From assembly GCA_006386115.1 (NCBI GenBank), contig VFIW01000031.1:372001-436000 (forward strand): a stretch of 64,000 nt of DNA, in the 5' to 3' direction. Both the position numbers and the translations under genes were made by a program. This document shows positions 1-12,723 of this stretch, in pieces; position 1 is the stretch's first letter, and each line of letters starts with the position of its first letter. The notes below the pieces were generated by a model. It made no database searches. It saw nothing but the letters and a program-made list of their open reading frames with translations, and was not told the DNA's origin. The DNA is from Globisporangium splendens. Its lineage: Eukaryota; Oomycota; Peronosporomycetes; Pythiales; Pythiaceae.

Positions 1-1466
1 GCCGATAGAGGCGATTTGGAGAATTTCGTAATCTGGACGAATCAAGAAGTCCAAACGGGCAGAACAGCGAAGCGGTCAGAGATGACTCGGATGGTGCATG
101 AAGCCGAAGTCAAGGCAGAACAAGAGAACCGGCCGTACATCCGTCTGTACGATGGACCTCCTCGAACGTACGAGAAGCATATCAGAACAGTTTGTTTCAC
201 CAGTCTCCGTGACGAGTGGCTCAACATGGTGACGAAGAACCAGCTGCACATTCCATTCTTTATGCCGCTCTGGGATCTCGACGAGCTGGAAGATGCAGCA
301 GTCGCGCTGAACCTTGGGTCATCATCGCCAGATCCAGTGGATCTGCCTACGATTGCAGATCGCTTCGATTTCTTTGGTGGAGTGGCACAGTTTTGTCTTG
401 TTGACGGCGACAGCGACTTGAACGAGCACAAGTGGAATTTCAAGAACGAGATACGAAAAATCACCACCGATCTTAATACCTTGAACGACTTGATGGCAGA
501 CGAAGGAGAAGAGAAATTGTACCACCAGCTGTGTCATTGCGTGCCTGATCCGGACGCGCTCTATGATTATAGCATCAAGGTTGCCTCGAGGATGGCTGCG
601 CTCATGGTGCTCGAACAAATTAGTATGAATCTGGTCGGAAGACGAGACAACTTGGCGCTAGTGTTGCGTAGCGTTCGGGGAGCTAAGGCATTGAATGGTC
701 ATTTATTTGAAGGTCGTGCGCACGAAAAGCTGGCGAGAGGTGTATCGTTTGCTGCGAAACGCCTTTGTGAAGCAGAAGCGGAGGAGTCTGATGTCCGAGC
801 ACGGACCAACGTGGAGATTATTGTCGAGAGCAGTCGCGAGTACTTCAACTACGACGACTCGTTTTCTCTTTCGAGCGTGCTCTTCGGTGGTCCGTATCAC
901 GTTCGAATGGTACGACAAAATTCACGTCAGTTGACTCGTTCTACTTTCCAACGCCGAGAGGAGTGGACCCGTTGTCGGAAGATGCCGCGATCCAGTACTT
1001 GCGAGATACGAGCGGTGCTCGCCTTCTCTTGTCCTTGGCGGCCCCAACCGCAACGACGCATCCAGTCAACGGCGATGGCATTATCGATGTGCTGTCTCGA
1101 CTCCGACTTGCAGACGTCGTGAGTGCGGATCCGGACAAGGCGGCGCTGATTTTCGTCGTGCCGAAAGCGGAGAACCCACACAAGCGACCGAGAGACGGCA
1201 TCTTGTCCCAACGGCAAGAGATCCAACTGAGCGTGGTGAACGAGAAGACTGAAAACCTGTGTGACATCCCGCTTATTGTCACCGATCGAAAGCGAGAGCA
1301 AGAGCTGAGTCGGAAGGTTCCTCCAGTCCGTACAGTTGCTGATCTGGAACGCGCGATCGGCAGTAAAGAACTGCCAGGCTACGAGAAGTACAAGTATCAG
1401 CTCGCGTGTGTAAGCGTGTTGGCGCACTTGGTCCACTCCATTCCGCAGTTTGTGTGGGAGATCTAG
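1..1466 (+). pseudogene. Crinkler-like P-loop protein, C-terminal part, frame-broken
   Basis: The reading frame is already open at base 1, so the 5' end lies outside the window. Recognisable family landmarks are a PLWDLDEL block, a RFDFFGG block and an LFEGRAHEKLA block, which in this order are typical of the P-loop NTPase-like C-terminal half of oomycete Crinkler (CRN) and RHS-type proteins. These are modular secreted or intracellular effectors and conflict-system-like proteins. The first frame runs to 1122, but similarity to the family leaves it near 925-931, and the conserved VDSFYF block and the rest of the protein (to the TAG at 1464-1466) are in another frame. A one- or two-base indel near 928-930 explains this best; a 44-nt GT-AG intron at 887-930 would also join the frames but is unusually short and would remove family-like sequence. 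Whether it is a pseudogene or carries a local sequence error cannot be decided here. Confidence 0.6.
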
Positions 1467-1814
1467 TCTGGTCGTGTGTCGATGCATGTGTGTTTGCGTG
1501 TGTGTGTGCACAGTGCGTTTGGTTCGATCCCAATTGAAAAGCAAATCGTGATTATGAACAGGTTTTACATCATTTTGCTATTGTGCGATATCTCTTTATA
1601 AAGGTTTTGATCCCCGAAATGCCATAATTTCATTGCTGCTCGAAATGTGTTTCTGCAAGATATTCAGCTTCATTGTCCGGGTTTTAACAGAGTGCGTACC
1701 TCAAAGCGAGGACTTTACCGCGAGACCGACCATGCGTGAGGTTTTTTTTAATATGCATGAAGCATTTGGCAAGAAAACCACGTGAGGCAAACGAGCAAGC
1801 AGCAAGCAGTCCGC
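1467..1814. other. Intergenic, no gene seen
   Basis: The stretch holds a TG-rich patch just after the stop of the Crinkler-like gene and AT-rich sequence around 1540-1680. I see no coding signal. It contains the 5' flank of the gene starting at 1815. Confidence 0.5.
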
Positions 1815-4182
1815 ATGGAGGAGTTCTTCCAGTACGTCGGGCGTTCGCAGGCGGCGAGTGTGGCGCTGACCAAGCACAAGCTCTTTCTTTACGCGTCGCC
1901 GCGCGAAAACCCCATCGACAGGTGCGTCTCGCGTCCCTGTTGGCAGCGTCCAGAGCTCCTGCGGCAATGCGGAATGTGGAACTCGCGCGTGATGATGCAT
2001 GCGAATGCGCATTGACTCTATTGTGTTGAATTGTAGATGCGGTGAAGTGCGTGTGGGCGCGTACTTTGCGTGCTCGGACATCAGTTTCTACGGCGACCAG
2101 TGCTGGATGAAGATCCGCCGCGGTGTGTTCTCGAACGCCAAGCTCAATGGCTACATCCGCGTCGAGTTCGACTTGGCGGCGCAGGACGCTGGCGACGTCC
2201 CGCCACACCAGCAGACGAACATCGCAGAGCCGCGTCCTGCGCAGTTCAAGTATCTGCGAAGACTGCCAAGTACGTACCGATTGTACTCTAATGCGCATTA
2301 TTACCAGCGGACTTCTGTGTATGACCATTGTTTTGTTGTATTTCCAACAACATCACTAGACTTTCCGGCGTTTCTGTGCGCGCGGGAGAAGCTGCTGCTG
2401 TCGCGCATTCCGGTGTTCAGCATCCCGGATTCCTCCAAGAAGAGCTATTCGTCGGCTGATTCGCCATCACACACTAAAAAAGGTCCTCATCGCGCACACC
2501 AGCTGCGGTATTTGCCGTCCGTGAGCGTCTTCCACGCCACGGAAGCGCAGTTCAATGAGGACTTTACGCAGATGGCGCTGAAGATTAGTTCGACGTTCGG
2601 GATGGCTGGGTGGATCAACGTCTCGTTCCACGACACGCTCATCGTTGTCGAAGATCCGCGACCGCAGAACTGGAGTCACCCTATGTACATGCAGAATGTG
2701 GCGACGAAGACGGGCAAGTTGATGGGCGAGCTCCCTTTCCGTGCCATTCCGAGTCTCCAAGCGCCTCGACTCGGGAGCATCGAGTCGCACCGTATCGTCG
2801 AAGCCGTGGAGAGGAAACTGGTCAAGGACCAAGTATGGATCAAGATTCGGGATTGTGAGGCTCCCGTGGCAAAGGAAGCGGATGATGGAGACAATCAGGA
2901 GGAAGCTGCCACAGATACCTCTCGCGATGGAGACAGCAATGTGGCTGGTGATTCGGTCACCACAACCACAGACGCAGACAAAGTCAGGACCAAGCCATCG
3001 GAAGTTTGGATCATTGAACGCAATGTAAACACTGGCGAGCGCGTGACGATTCCGTGGGGCGCCAGTGTTATCCAGGATCGACCAAACACCGACCACGAAG
3101 AGCGCTACTATCGCAACATCTACAGCCGACGCGCGTTGCCGCTGCGCAAGAACCCAGAGCTCGCTGCAGAAGTGGTGGGACAATTGGAACCTGGCGTTGT
3201 GTTCGCGTCGTCCATGCGGGTCTTGAATGCTCAAGGACGCATGTGGATTCGTGTGCCACTGTCCAATGATGAAAATCCACAGGACACGGCGTTTGGGTAC
3301 GCGATTCAGTCGAACGCAAAGACCAATCGATGCATGCTGCAAGAAATCCCTGCGCCAGGGAAAATGTCACCGACACAGCACTTCCAGGTTGTTGGTAACC
3401 CTCAAGCAGTGGCAAATTCGCAGAACAACTCTGAATCTAACCAAGACGATGAAGCCCAGAATGTGGTGGCAGTGCGCTCCGAGCCTACGATGCAATCGAA
3501 GGAACTTTTTTACGTGAAAAACGGTACCATTGTGAGCGTTCTTGGCTCGATGTATGTCCGAGAGGAGCGTCGAATCTGGCTTCAAGTTCTCGCAGCCGAT
3601 ATCGACAACGCGATGCGAGTGAAGCAGGACAAATTCGCGTTAACGGAGGACGAACAGTACCAGAACGTCGTTTATCTCCCAGTGTGCGATCCGAGTCGGC
3701 CGTTTGAGACGGCCGTGAAGCCTATCAATCGGGTACTCGTGAAGATCCCAAACCCAAACGTCCACAGCAGTGAAAAGAAACCGAGCGCGCGTGTGGTTTT
3801 CAGTGGTCGTGCGTCGAAACTATTTGGCTCGCAGTTGATGCAACCGTCTACGATCGATTTGCCATCGTTCAAGAAGAGCGGAGACGCGTTGTCGTCCTCG
3901 TCGTCCTTTTCGTCGAAGCGCGCAGCGGCAGCCGCAGGTGAGACACCGAGTCCAGCGCAGTCACTGAAGGACGAGATCAACAGCTGGCAGCTGGAAAGTG
4001 AGCACTTGAGCACCATTTCCACCTACGTGTATGGTGGTCTTGGCTATGCTACTGAGTGCCTGAAGCGACCGTTTAGTTCCTGCCTGGCGAAGAAAGCTGC
4101 CATGCGACAATACGATCAGCTGTACCAACAGGATGACGACGATGACTTGGAGTACGGTGAAGTGCCAGAGGCGCGTGCGTGA
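1815..4182 (+). CDS. Unknown conserved-looking protein with SH3b-like stretches
   Basis: I do not recognise this gene. The model is three exons, 1815-1921, 2037-2269 and 2360-4182, giving 720 residues. Intron 1 (115 nt, GTGCGT donor, TTGTAG acceptor) joins phase-2 codons exactly; intron 2 (90 nt, GTACGT to CACTAG) contains no stop, so its removal is inferred from its perfect splice signals. The start MEEFFQYV is the first ATG that reads into the spliced frame. Visible features: no signal peptide or membrane segment; several 60-70 residue segments with the pattern of bacterial-type SH3 domains, such as one with ALPLRKNPEL followed by a GRMWIRVPL strand; a Ser/Thr/Asp-rich linker; and an acidic C-terminal run of six Asp in DDDDDLEYG context. 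The SH3b reading is a guess from pattern. It ends in TGA, which shows TGA is a normal stop here. Confidence 0.7.
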
Positions 4183-4343
4183 GCGAGTTGAGTGCATGAG
4201 ATGAAAGCGGTGGTCGACTCGCTTTGAAGACTAGGTAACGTGCATGTTTGTTCCCATAAGCTGCTAATGTGAAGATTTCTTGTCTGGCAGCCTCAAAAAT
4301 GTTTGCCTTACCTCTTCAAGCTTGAGTCGCCTCACCTGGATGG

Positions 4344-7300
4344 TTAAAAGCAAAAATTGAAGGAGAACAGAGCCTTGTATCGACTGCAATACTTTCTGGC
4401 GAGAACCACCAGCCGTTTCTTGACACCGATCGAGAGCTCGGCAGCTTCCGAGAACGAAGGCTGCAGCACACAGAGTGAAAGCGATCATCAAAGGTGAGAA
4501 TTTGGTGCAAATGCCTGAACATGTGCGTGTGTATGTTTTGTTACGTGCTGTGATGGATTTCTCAGCAGCAGCGCCCGATGCGTTCTCTGCGCGCCGAAGA
4601 TGCTCCTCGTCCGTGGCGTTTGCATCGAATCTTGCTTGTTTTTCAAGTGCAAGCGCTTCATCACGGGGCTTAGCGGCCGTACACGCGTCGCCAAGTCGTC
4701 GTCGTCGTCTTCGCCGCCATCTGCAGCCACCCCGGATTCATTGTTCACGGCAGCAACATTGAGCCGAAGACGCGAGCGTCGCGTGGGTGGAGCTGAGTTC
4801 AGCTTGCTGTTTGCCTCCGTGACGTCCTTCCATGCGAGTGCGTAGTTCTGCCAGTAGAAGAACAAGACGCTGACGAGCCGGTTCGTGTAATAGCATTCGG
4901 CGTCACGACGTTGCTGCTTACGCTTTAGTTTCTCACCCACACGTTGATGCCAAGACACAAACGCTTTCTTTTCAAGATTGCGTTCAAGTGTGAACTGCAG
5001 CACCCGACAGCGACGCTCTCGCTCTGCCCATCGACACCAGCTGTGCCAGATGACCTCGAGCATGCGCTTCCCACTGATCGACGCCAGTTTGACCATGCAT
5101 GATAGCAGCGAGAAGCGCTTCTTCTGCTGATCGTGCATCGCATACCGCCACGCGTTCAACGTTCGGCGACGCAAACTCCACTCGAAATGGCGCAAGGCAA
5201 GCTCTGTTTGCTCCTGGCGCCTGAATTTGCTGTCTTGTGTGACGTGGTACCACACAATCAAGGATCTGGAGCGCGAACGAAACTGATAGTGCTGCCGAGC
5301 GTGGCGATCGCGGTGCGCTCGATGAAGTACGTGACACCACTGGATCCAGACCATGCGTACCAGTCGTCTTTCGTGCGCTTGAAGAAGCTGCATACCAATT
5401 CAACGCTGATATGTACACCTGATCGTGAGCTCTTGCCATGAGCGAATCATCGCTTTGACGCGAACACGCAGCATGAAGTCTGCAAACCGATGCGCGAGCT
5501 CGCTCTTCACGTACCAGCGCCACACTCGCATGTGCTTGCGAAGGCAAAAGCGGCGGTAGAGGCGACAAAGGCGTGCATTCGCACTCCGACTTCGCCAACG
5601 ACGCAAAAAGCGTCTAGCTTTTGTGCGGCACAGCGTGTTTGATACTCGGGCTGTCAAGCATTGCAGTGCTTTTCGATCGTGGACGCGTTGGTGTGCAAAT
5701 GGCGTTTCTCGTCGACGTAGCCTCGCCACGCTTCCCGGTGCTTCTTCAGGCATTCCCGCTCGCTGCGCACCATATCCGTGTTGACAATTGTCCAGAGCTC
5801 GCGATCCCGAAGCCGCTGCCGCTGCGATTGCTTGACGCGCTGCACAACGTTTTTCCAGCCATGGAGCACGGTGCGGAGTGCGCACACACTCCGCTTGCCT
5901 TGGAAACATGTGAGCACATTCCGCATGCGCTTGCGCTGGTGGCTCCAAGCTTGCCACACGGCAAAATGAGCGTGCAATTTCCGCAATCGATAGAACAATC
6001 GGGCGTGGAAAATGTGTCGCCACCACTGCCACGTCTGTGGAACGTCCCATGTGATCTCGAAGCGCTGGAAAAAGCGCGCTTTCCTGGCCAATGCGATTGC
6101 GATGGACACCAGTTCGTCTGGTTCCTCGTGGCTGTTTGCATCTCCTTCTTCCCTATATGTGCTAGTCGTAGCAGCACAGCCCTCCGAGAGTATGTCTGGA
6201 CTGGTGATGGCATCCAGGTCTCCAGGGCTACTGACACCGTCGATGTTCGCGGACCGCTAGACTGGGAGTTTGCTGAAAGCATTCAACGGGATTGCTAGCA
6301 TTTGCTTCAACAGTTTTGGCCGCGTCGCAAACTTCGACCAGATTGTAAACCGGAAGCGCAAGTGGTTCCCGTTCGCAGCGCTGCACAGGATCTGCTTGCA
6401 GCGCCGTTGGAGTCGACCCCGATGTCTCCACGCGTCGAAACACGCACGCACTTGCTGCTTCTGGTGCGTCTGCGTCGCTTTCAGCTGGAATGCGCGTACG
6501 CTGTGGTTTCTGGCAACGAGTTTGCGCCATGCAACGAAACCGTTTTCGAGCATCCGCTTGTGGCTCGCGCCGAGCATGTGCTCCGCCTTGCACAGAATGA
6601 CGAATTTGCGCCATTGATGCAGTGATCGCGTGCAGATTCTGGCGCCACAGTATCGCTTCGCGAGTTTATTCCGGCAGCTATTGTGAGCGAACACCGTCCA
6701 CGCATTCCACACTGTTCGAGTGCAAAGTTGGGTCTTCAACGCGAGTGCCTTGGCCATTTTGGTTCTCAATTCGAGACGCTTTTCAACAAAGTCGCTCCAG
6801 GCAAGAAACGTTTTTCGTTGGACCGAGTGCTGCAGTGAATGCACACAGTGCGCCAGCTTAGCGCGGTGCGACTTCGCAGTGAGCGCAACGCGTTTCCATT
6901 CGCGAAAGCCCCGAGTCTGTAAATTCATGGAGTGAAACGTAGCCGCACGTTCTGCGAGCCTGCGCTTGCGTTTCCGAGTTACTGCGTGGATTTGGAACGC
7001 GTGCAGCACCTTCATCTGCGTGTGAAAACGCATGCGATGCACCACGGTGCTGATTTTTCGCTTGTCTGCGTGACTGTGGTGCACGAATCGCCACCAGCGA
7101 TGCCACGTGTGTCTCACAACCTGGGTACTCGCGGATTCAACCGAGAGCAGAGCTATCGCACGACGCAGTTTATTGTCGACGACAAATTGCTTCCACTGCG
7201 CCACGAGACGCGTTTGCGTACTACGAAGGTATGTCGCTGCGATCGCGTGCTGGAATTGTGTCAGCATGCGTGCTTCCTCACGAAATTCGAGCCAACGTCG

Positions 7301-10300
7301 CCATGCGCGCTGCATGCATTTCCGCGTTCTGGTACGTGTTACAACAAAGAGCTTCCGCCAAGAACCCCACGAGCGCAGCATCAACAGATTCTCACTAGCA
7401 GCTTTCACGATCTCGTGGCATCGACGCCGCTCGATTGCGTTCCGCACGACGCGTTGCCAATTTGAAAAGCAACATACACAGCCTGCAGTCTCCATCGAAG
7501 CAGCAATTTCCGGCTCGTAGCGTTTAGTCGTCGGATATGCGCAGTCTCGTGGCGCCAAAGCGCGATGGCGGCTTTCAGCGTTCGAGTCGTGTAGTGAGTC
7601 TCGCCTTGGACGATGCGCTCTTGTCGTTGTATGGCCAGTTGATGGTGCGCAAGCAATGCGCGCCAGGCTTTCCGGACAAATGCATGCTTCCAAGCGTGTG
7701 CAGCCATCACAAGTCGATCCGAACTGCGCTTGTTAAATGCTACGACCTGCACCCACGCGGTCCCGACTCGAGGCAAGAGTTTTTGCTGATGGAAGTGGCG
7801 GATGGCGAATCTCTTTTTGCGTCCAAGGATCCACAACGTTTGCCAGCGCAGGAAATGACGTGCGACCTGGTGATCGCGCAGGATCGAGACGAACAACTTT
7901 GATTTGTCGCTGGCTGCGCGGTGATGCTTCTTTGCATCCATGGCATGTTTGAGCGCTGCGAGTCCCTTGTGGAACGCTGCGAGACGCTGAAACGTCACTG
8001 CTGTGTGCTGTAGATGGAGCTTTCTCTGCACGTGCTGATGCCACGCTGCGATGGCAGTGGATGCCGTCTTCGTATCGCATTTTGAGGACAACAGACGTGC
8101 GATATTGGTGAGTCGCCGCGTTTGCGTCGCGCACTGGCGCCAGCCACGGAAGGATGAACAGAGCAGCAAGATCTGGAGCCGCTCGGTATTAGCCTGAAGC
8201 TGCTGGCGATGGTATTGCGACAGCGCCGTGTGCGTCCGCCACGTTTGCCAGCTGGTACGCACCAATTTCGCTTCGTACCGCACGAGTGCGACCGTGGTTT
8301 GGACACGCTTCGTGCGTCTTGAGACGGCAAACTGTGTCCAGATCTCGAAAAGCGCACGCACAAGGCGTAGGCACGTCACTGAGTACACCTGCAGCACCAT
8401 GCGTCGCTGCAGCTGTAAGTGCACACGCCAGTGGTGCCATGTCGAGAAGTACGCGTCCAAGATTCGTTGCCGCCACTGCGTAGTCGCCAGTGTGTGCTGT
8501 GTCTTCGCACGCTTTGCATTGGCGACGTAGTGGCGCCAGCGACGCCAGCATCGCGACGTCTTGCTGAAGATGGACTTTCTAGCCAGCACACACTGCTGCT
8601 TTTCGGTCATTGAGAACACGTGCCAGTATGCAAAAGTGCGTCGCAAATGGTTTTTCTGCCATAGCTCGAGCGCTGCAAGTGTACTCTCCCGAAGCACGCG
8701 TTCATTGTGAGCGTCAATGGCCCATTTTCGGAATGATTTCGCGACCGGAAGGCATCGCCATCGCACAAGCGTGGCCCTGACGCTGCAGTCAAAGGGCTCG
8801 GTACTAGCGTCCTTCATGCGGTAGCGTTTGCTGCTGGTGGCCGACAAGGCGGCGATCTGCTGCTGCAAACGACGGATCGCGACCCATTGCTGCCGTTTGC
8901 GATCCTGCCACTGGGTCCACGCTTGCCACGTCGTCGCGAGCAATCTCCGGTGGACTTTCGTGCGCATAACGTTTTCACAAATGCTCAGCGTCGTCATGCG
9001 CGCCTCGATTTGTTGCGTGAGCCATTCTGCGAGGAAGGTGCCATGGAGCTGCTGGAGTGCTAGCATTTGCGCGCTGCTCGCGTTTCCGCAGCACGAATGC
9101 TGCAAATGGAGGCAACAATGGTGTGTGGCTGCGTTGTGCTGCTGCGTCTTGCGAGCGCTCATGTCATGAAACGCTTTCTACCGCCGAAAGGAGCCACTCA
9201 AGGTCGTTTGCTTCTGCATCGCCACACAGTGTTTCAACAGACACGCGGTTCTTCTGGCAGCCTGCGATCGAAGGTGCCAGGTGCTCAGCACTCGCTTAGC
9301 CCTGAAATACACAAGCTTGTCGTGATTGCTCCGAGCTGCGTGAAGCTGCGTTCGTTTGGCTCTAGCGTACGTTTTCCACATGGAGAAACAATTTGCAAAG
9401 GTGTTTTCCTTCTTGGTGACATGCATCATCGCGACGAGGCGACGATGGTCTTGCCGCAAGCGCCAGTGGGGCTTCCACGTTAGAAACGTGACCTGGAGCT
9501 GCTGGTGGCGCCATTTGTCAAGCACGCGTGCGACGTGATCATGCTGCTTGACTCGGAGAAGGTACAGATGCCGCCATGCGCAGCCTGAAGCGTCTTTCTC
9601 CAGGTCACGACTGCTTCCCAGCACACGAGAGTGCGTCGCATCCTTTGCAAACCAAGTTTCATCGCCACTCCTGCTACCCGAGCTCGCTCCTGCTGTTTGC
9701 GCTTCCAAAAGCGCCGCCACGACATAAACCCGCGTCGTTTGTACGAAATCTCGACAAATCGCTTCACCAAATGCAGCGTTTGGACCTCGCGGAATGCGAT
9801 GTGCCACGCTGACCACGTTGCATGCAGTAGGCGATCCCGCTGCATTACGTGCGCGATGTGACCGCGTTTGCTCTAGTCGCGTTTGCGTAAATACATTCCA
9901 CGCATGGACACACGTCGAGACTCGCGCGCGAGATTCCTGTTGGATCCTCTCGACGACTTTGAGCTGCTGGACTCGCCTGGTAGACACGTGGTCCGAAAAC
10001 GCGTGCCAGCATTTGCGCATTATGTGCAACACACACTGATACCGCGCATGGACGACGAGGTCGAGATGAAGCAACTTGCGCTGCGTAGCGTGACGCCACG
10101 ACTCGATACACGTACAAAGTATATGGCGACGATGCAAACTGAGAAGCGCACGAACGATGCAACGTTGTACTTGGGTTGCTTTGCGCCACGTATTCCAGTG
10201 CCTTCGCTTTTCCAGCCGATGTATTTCTACGATTCGGTGGCTGTCTTGTTGTCGGGAGGTTGCCAAATGCATTGCCCAATGCGTGAAGACTTGCTGCAGC

Positions 10301-12444
10301 CAGTGGGTGCCGCGTCTAACAACAGCGTTCAGCACCATCAACGTGGTGTTTCGCTTGGCTTCTTTCCATGATACCCACCATGAGAAAGCTCGCTCGCGCA
10401 CACGCCTCCGTTGACGTCTTTCCAATCGCGCACGTAGCTGCCGGAGCTTGTGATTCCTCTCCAACCAGCATTTCCAACATTCGAAAATGTCTCGCTGATC
10501 GCGTCGGCAGCGTTTCCGGTGACAATAAGGTATCTTGAGATGAATTCCATGCGCATAGCGCACATATGCACGCCAGTGGCGCCAATACGAGACGAGCGTT
10601 TTGCTGCGATAGCGGTCTGCAGCTCGTTGTTCAACATCACTTGCAGATTGACGACGAGCGACAAAGCGTCTCCACTGCTGGATGGCGCTGCGTCTGGAGT
10701 TGCGTTCACGGAACTGAGACGCCGCTTGTGCCATCGCAAGCGTGTGTTTCCAAGCTGCCAGCACCCGAGAGAGAACCCTGCGTTCATGGCACTTGGACGC
10801 TACGTTGCCCCGCCGCATTTGCTGTAGGCACGCTCGCCAATGGTCGACACACCCGCGCAGGTGATTCCGAGCTCGTCGCTGCGCGATCCAGGTGCATTTG
10901 GCATGTTGACACTTGTGGAGTTCTGTGAAAAGGACTCATTTCTGAAAACACGTGAACGCGAAATCGAGCATCTGAGCGCGCCGTCTCTGGTTCAAATTCC
11001 TACGAAATGCATGCTTCTTTCGGGTATCACTTCGCCAAGTATGGAATATGACGCGAAGCTTCCACACCCATAGACGGAGCGTGACATGCTGAATCACGGA
11101 CATCGACTCGGTTGATGGCGGGTTTCTCATGCGCTGCAGCACCGAAATGGGCAAAACCTGAGACTGAGTCTCGAACGAATGCGTCTCTGGCAATGTGACG
11201 AGAACCCAATGGAACACGGCGTGCGCGCACACAGGAGACATAGACGCTCGCCAATGCCGGAGCTGTTCCTGTCGATGTCTCTTGACGATGTGTCTCATAG
11301 CGTCATGTGCCTTCCAGTTCTCAAATGTGGCCGCTAGTGTTTGAAAATCCGCGTCCAGACGCTGAAATTGGTCCTGAACCTGGGTGAGAGTGGGAGGTGG
11401 AGCGGTTCCAGAGCGATCGCCGTCGTCGACACTGAAAATGGGCTCACCTTCAACATCTTTTCCACGTTTCTGGGTCTCTGTGTTCCGATCGACTTCATCG
11501 GTGATCATTGTGAGATCAGCTGTGCTCGGTTCGTTGTACGAGCGACTGCTTGGGTCCATCCTTCGCTGATAATGTCGTGACGGCGATGCTGCGTGTTTCT
11601 TGCTGCTGTCCATAGATTCGAGTCGCTTTCGTCATCGCTGCGGCTCTTGTGCGAGAGTTGCGGCATTGTGAAGCATGTTTTCTTGCAGCGAAGGACGGTG
11701 GATTGCAGTCCGTCGAGAGGCTTTAACAGTATTGCTTGGCTGGAACGACAGCATGTCGCTAAAGTGGTCACGTGGCTTCTCGTCGTCATTACTACGACGT
11801 GCTGAGAACGCCGATGAAGGTGATGAGAGCGGGGATCGTACGAAGCGAACACCAGCGTGTGCTGCTTTTGGGGAGAATGCAAGTGGCGTCACGGCTCCGG
11901 GTTCGTCACGGCTGTCTGATGTGGACAGTCGTCGTGGATGGGTCTGGCTTTGATAATTACCGGAGCTGTGCCGCGTCTCTCTTTGCGCTTCCGCTTCCTT
12001 CAAGGTCTTGTCTGCTGCCTCTACGCGTGCTGGCGAAGGCGTCGCTGTGTGTGTCTTGCTAAAGCGACATAGTCGCTTGACGACCTGTGGCCGCATTGAC
12101 GCGGTAAACCGTTCGATCTTCCTGCGCCAATCGCGGTCGGGGTCGATCGAGAGCGACAGCAGACAACGGTGGTACTCTGCGTCCTCGGGGGTTCCAATGC
12201 CATACCGTTCAAACACGCTGTAGGACGCTTCAACGAGCTCAATCAGCGACATGGGACTGTCATCGTGGCGCAATGATGACGATGCTGCGCTTTGACCGCG
12301 CTGCCGTTCCACTCGCGCATGGATCTGCGATAGCACGAGCACCATCATTTGCTGCTGCTCCAGGTACTGACACCGGTGCTGAAGGGGTGCCGATGCATCC
12401 ATCGATGATAATGCATTTTTCAATGCCAATGCGCGATGCCGCAT
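4344..12444 (-). pseudogene. SFI1-like centrin-binding repeat protein, interrupted
   Basis: The minus strand carries about 8 kb of arginine- and tryptophan-rich sequence with a repeat of about 33 residues, F-x-x-W at its core, the hallmark of SFI1-type centrin-binding proteins of centrosomes and basal bodies. The N-terminal 500 residues (12444 to about 11250) are low-complexity and Ser-rich. The C-terminus has an acidic DDDDD linker, and the last exon (4460-4344) is joined through an 84-nt intron (4544-4461). The frame is broken by in-frame stops at 11632-11634 (TGA), 10936-10938 (TGA), 9178-9180 (TAG), 6257-6259 (TAG) and 5400-5402 (TGA), and by frame changes near 9845, 9580, 7465 and 5655. 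Repeat spacing continues across the stops at 10936, 9178 and 5400, so introns do not explain those. Two stops replace the repeat tryptophan. The start at 12444 is the first ATG after an upstream stop near 12472; a spliced upstream exon is possible. Confidence 0.75.
4461..4544 (-). other. Last intron of the SFI1-like gene
   Basis: Read on the minus strand this has a GTAACA donor, a pyrimidine-rich 3' part and a TGCTGCAG acceptor, and is 84 nt, so frame is kept. Splicing appends 38 residues rich in Lys, Arg, Phe and Val before a TAA at 4344-4346. Intact splice signals at the 3' end contrast with the broken upstream frame. Confidence 0.5.
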
Positions 12445-12582
12445 GCTCGTGCTGCTGATCGTAGCTCCTCGTTATTGCATCCGAGTTGCTGGTGTCCTGT
12501 GTCGTGATTGCGCCATTGTGACGTAGTGCTTCGCTTCGCCAGCTGAAATCAAGATGGAGGAAGCAGGTGGATGCACACGCGC

Positions 12583-12610
<28 letters not shown>
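12583..12610. repeat. (AG)14 microsatellite
   Basis: An uninterrupted run of fourteen AG dinucleotides in the 5' flank of the SFI1-like gene. Its six-frame translations give artificial Arg-Glu or Ser-Leu tracts. Confidence 0.95.
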
Positions 12611-12613
<3 letters not shown>

Positions 12614-12723
12614 ACGCGAGAGACCGACGTACGCGGTTGCCCCCTTTTGCTGTTTCTTGTTGCGCACCTCTTCAGGATCGTCGGACTTACGCGGAGATGT
12701 TGCCACAGACTCCGACTCAGCAA

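Noticed and set aside
1516..1533. tRNA-like B-box word GGTTCGATCCC
   Set aside because: No A-box, acceptor stem or cloverleaf can be formed with the flanking sequence.
9178..10938. Reassignment of TGA/TAG to tryptophan
   Set aside because: Several intact genes in the window end in TGA or TAG in the proper place, for example at 4182 and 55722, so the standard code applies.
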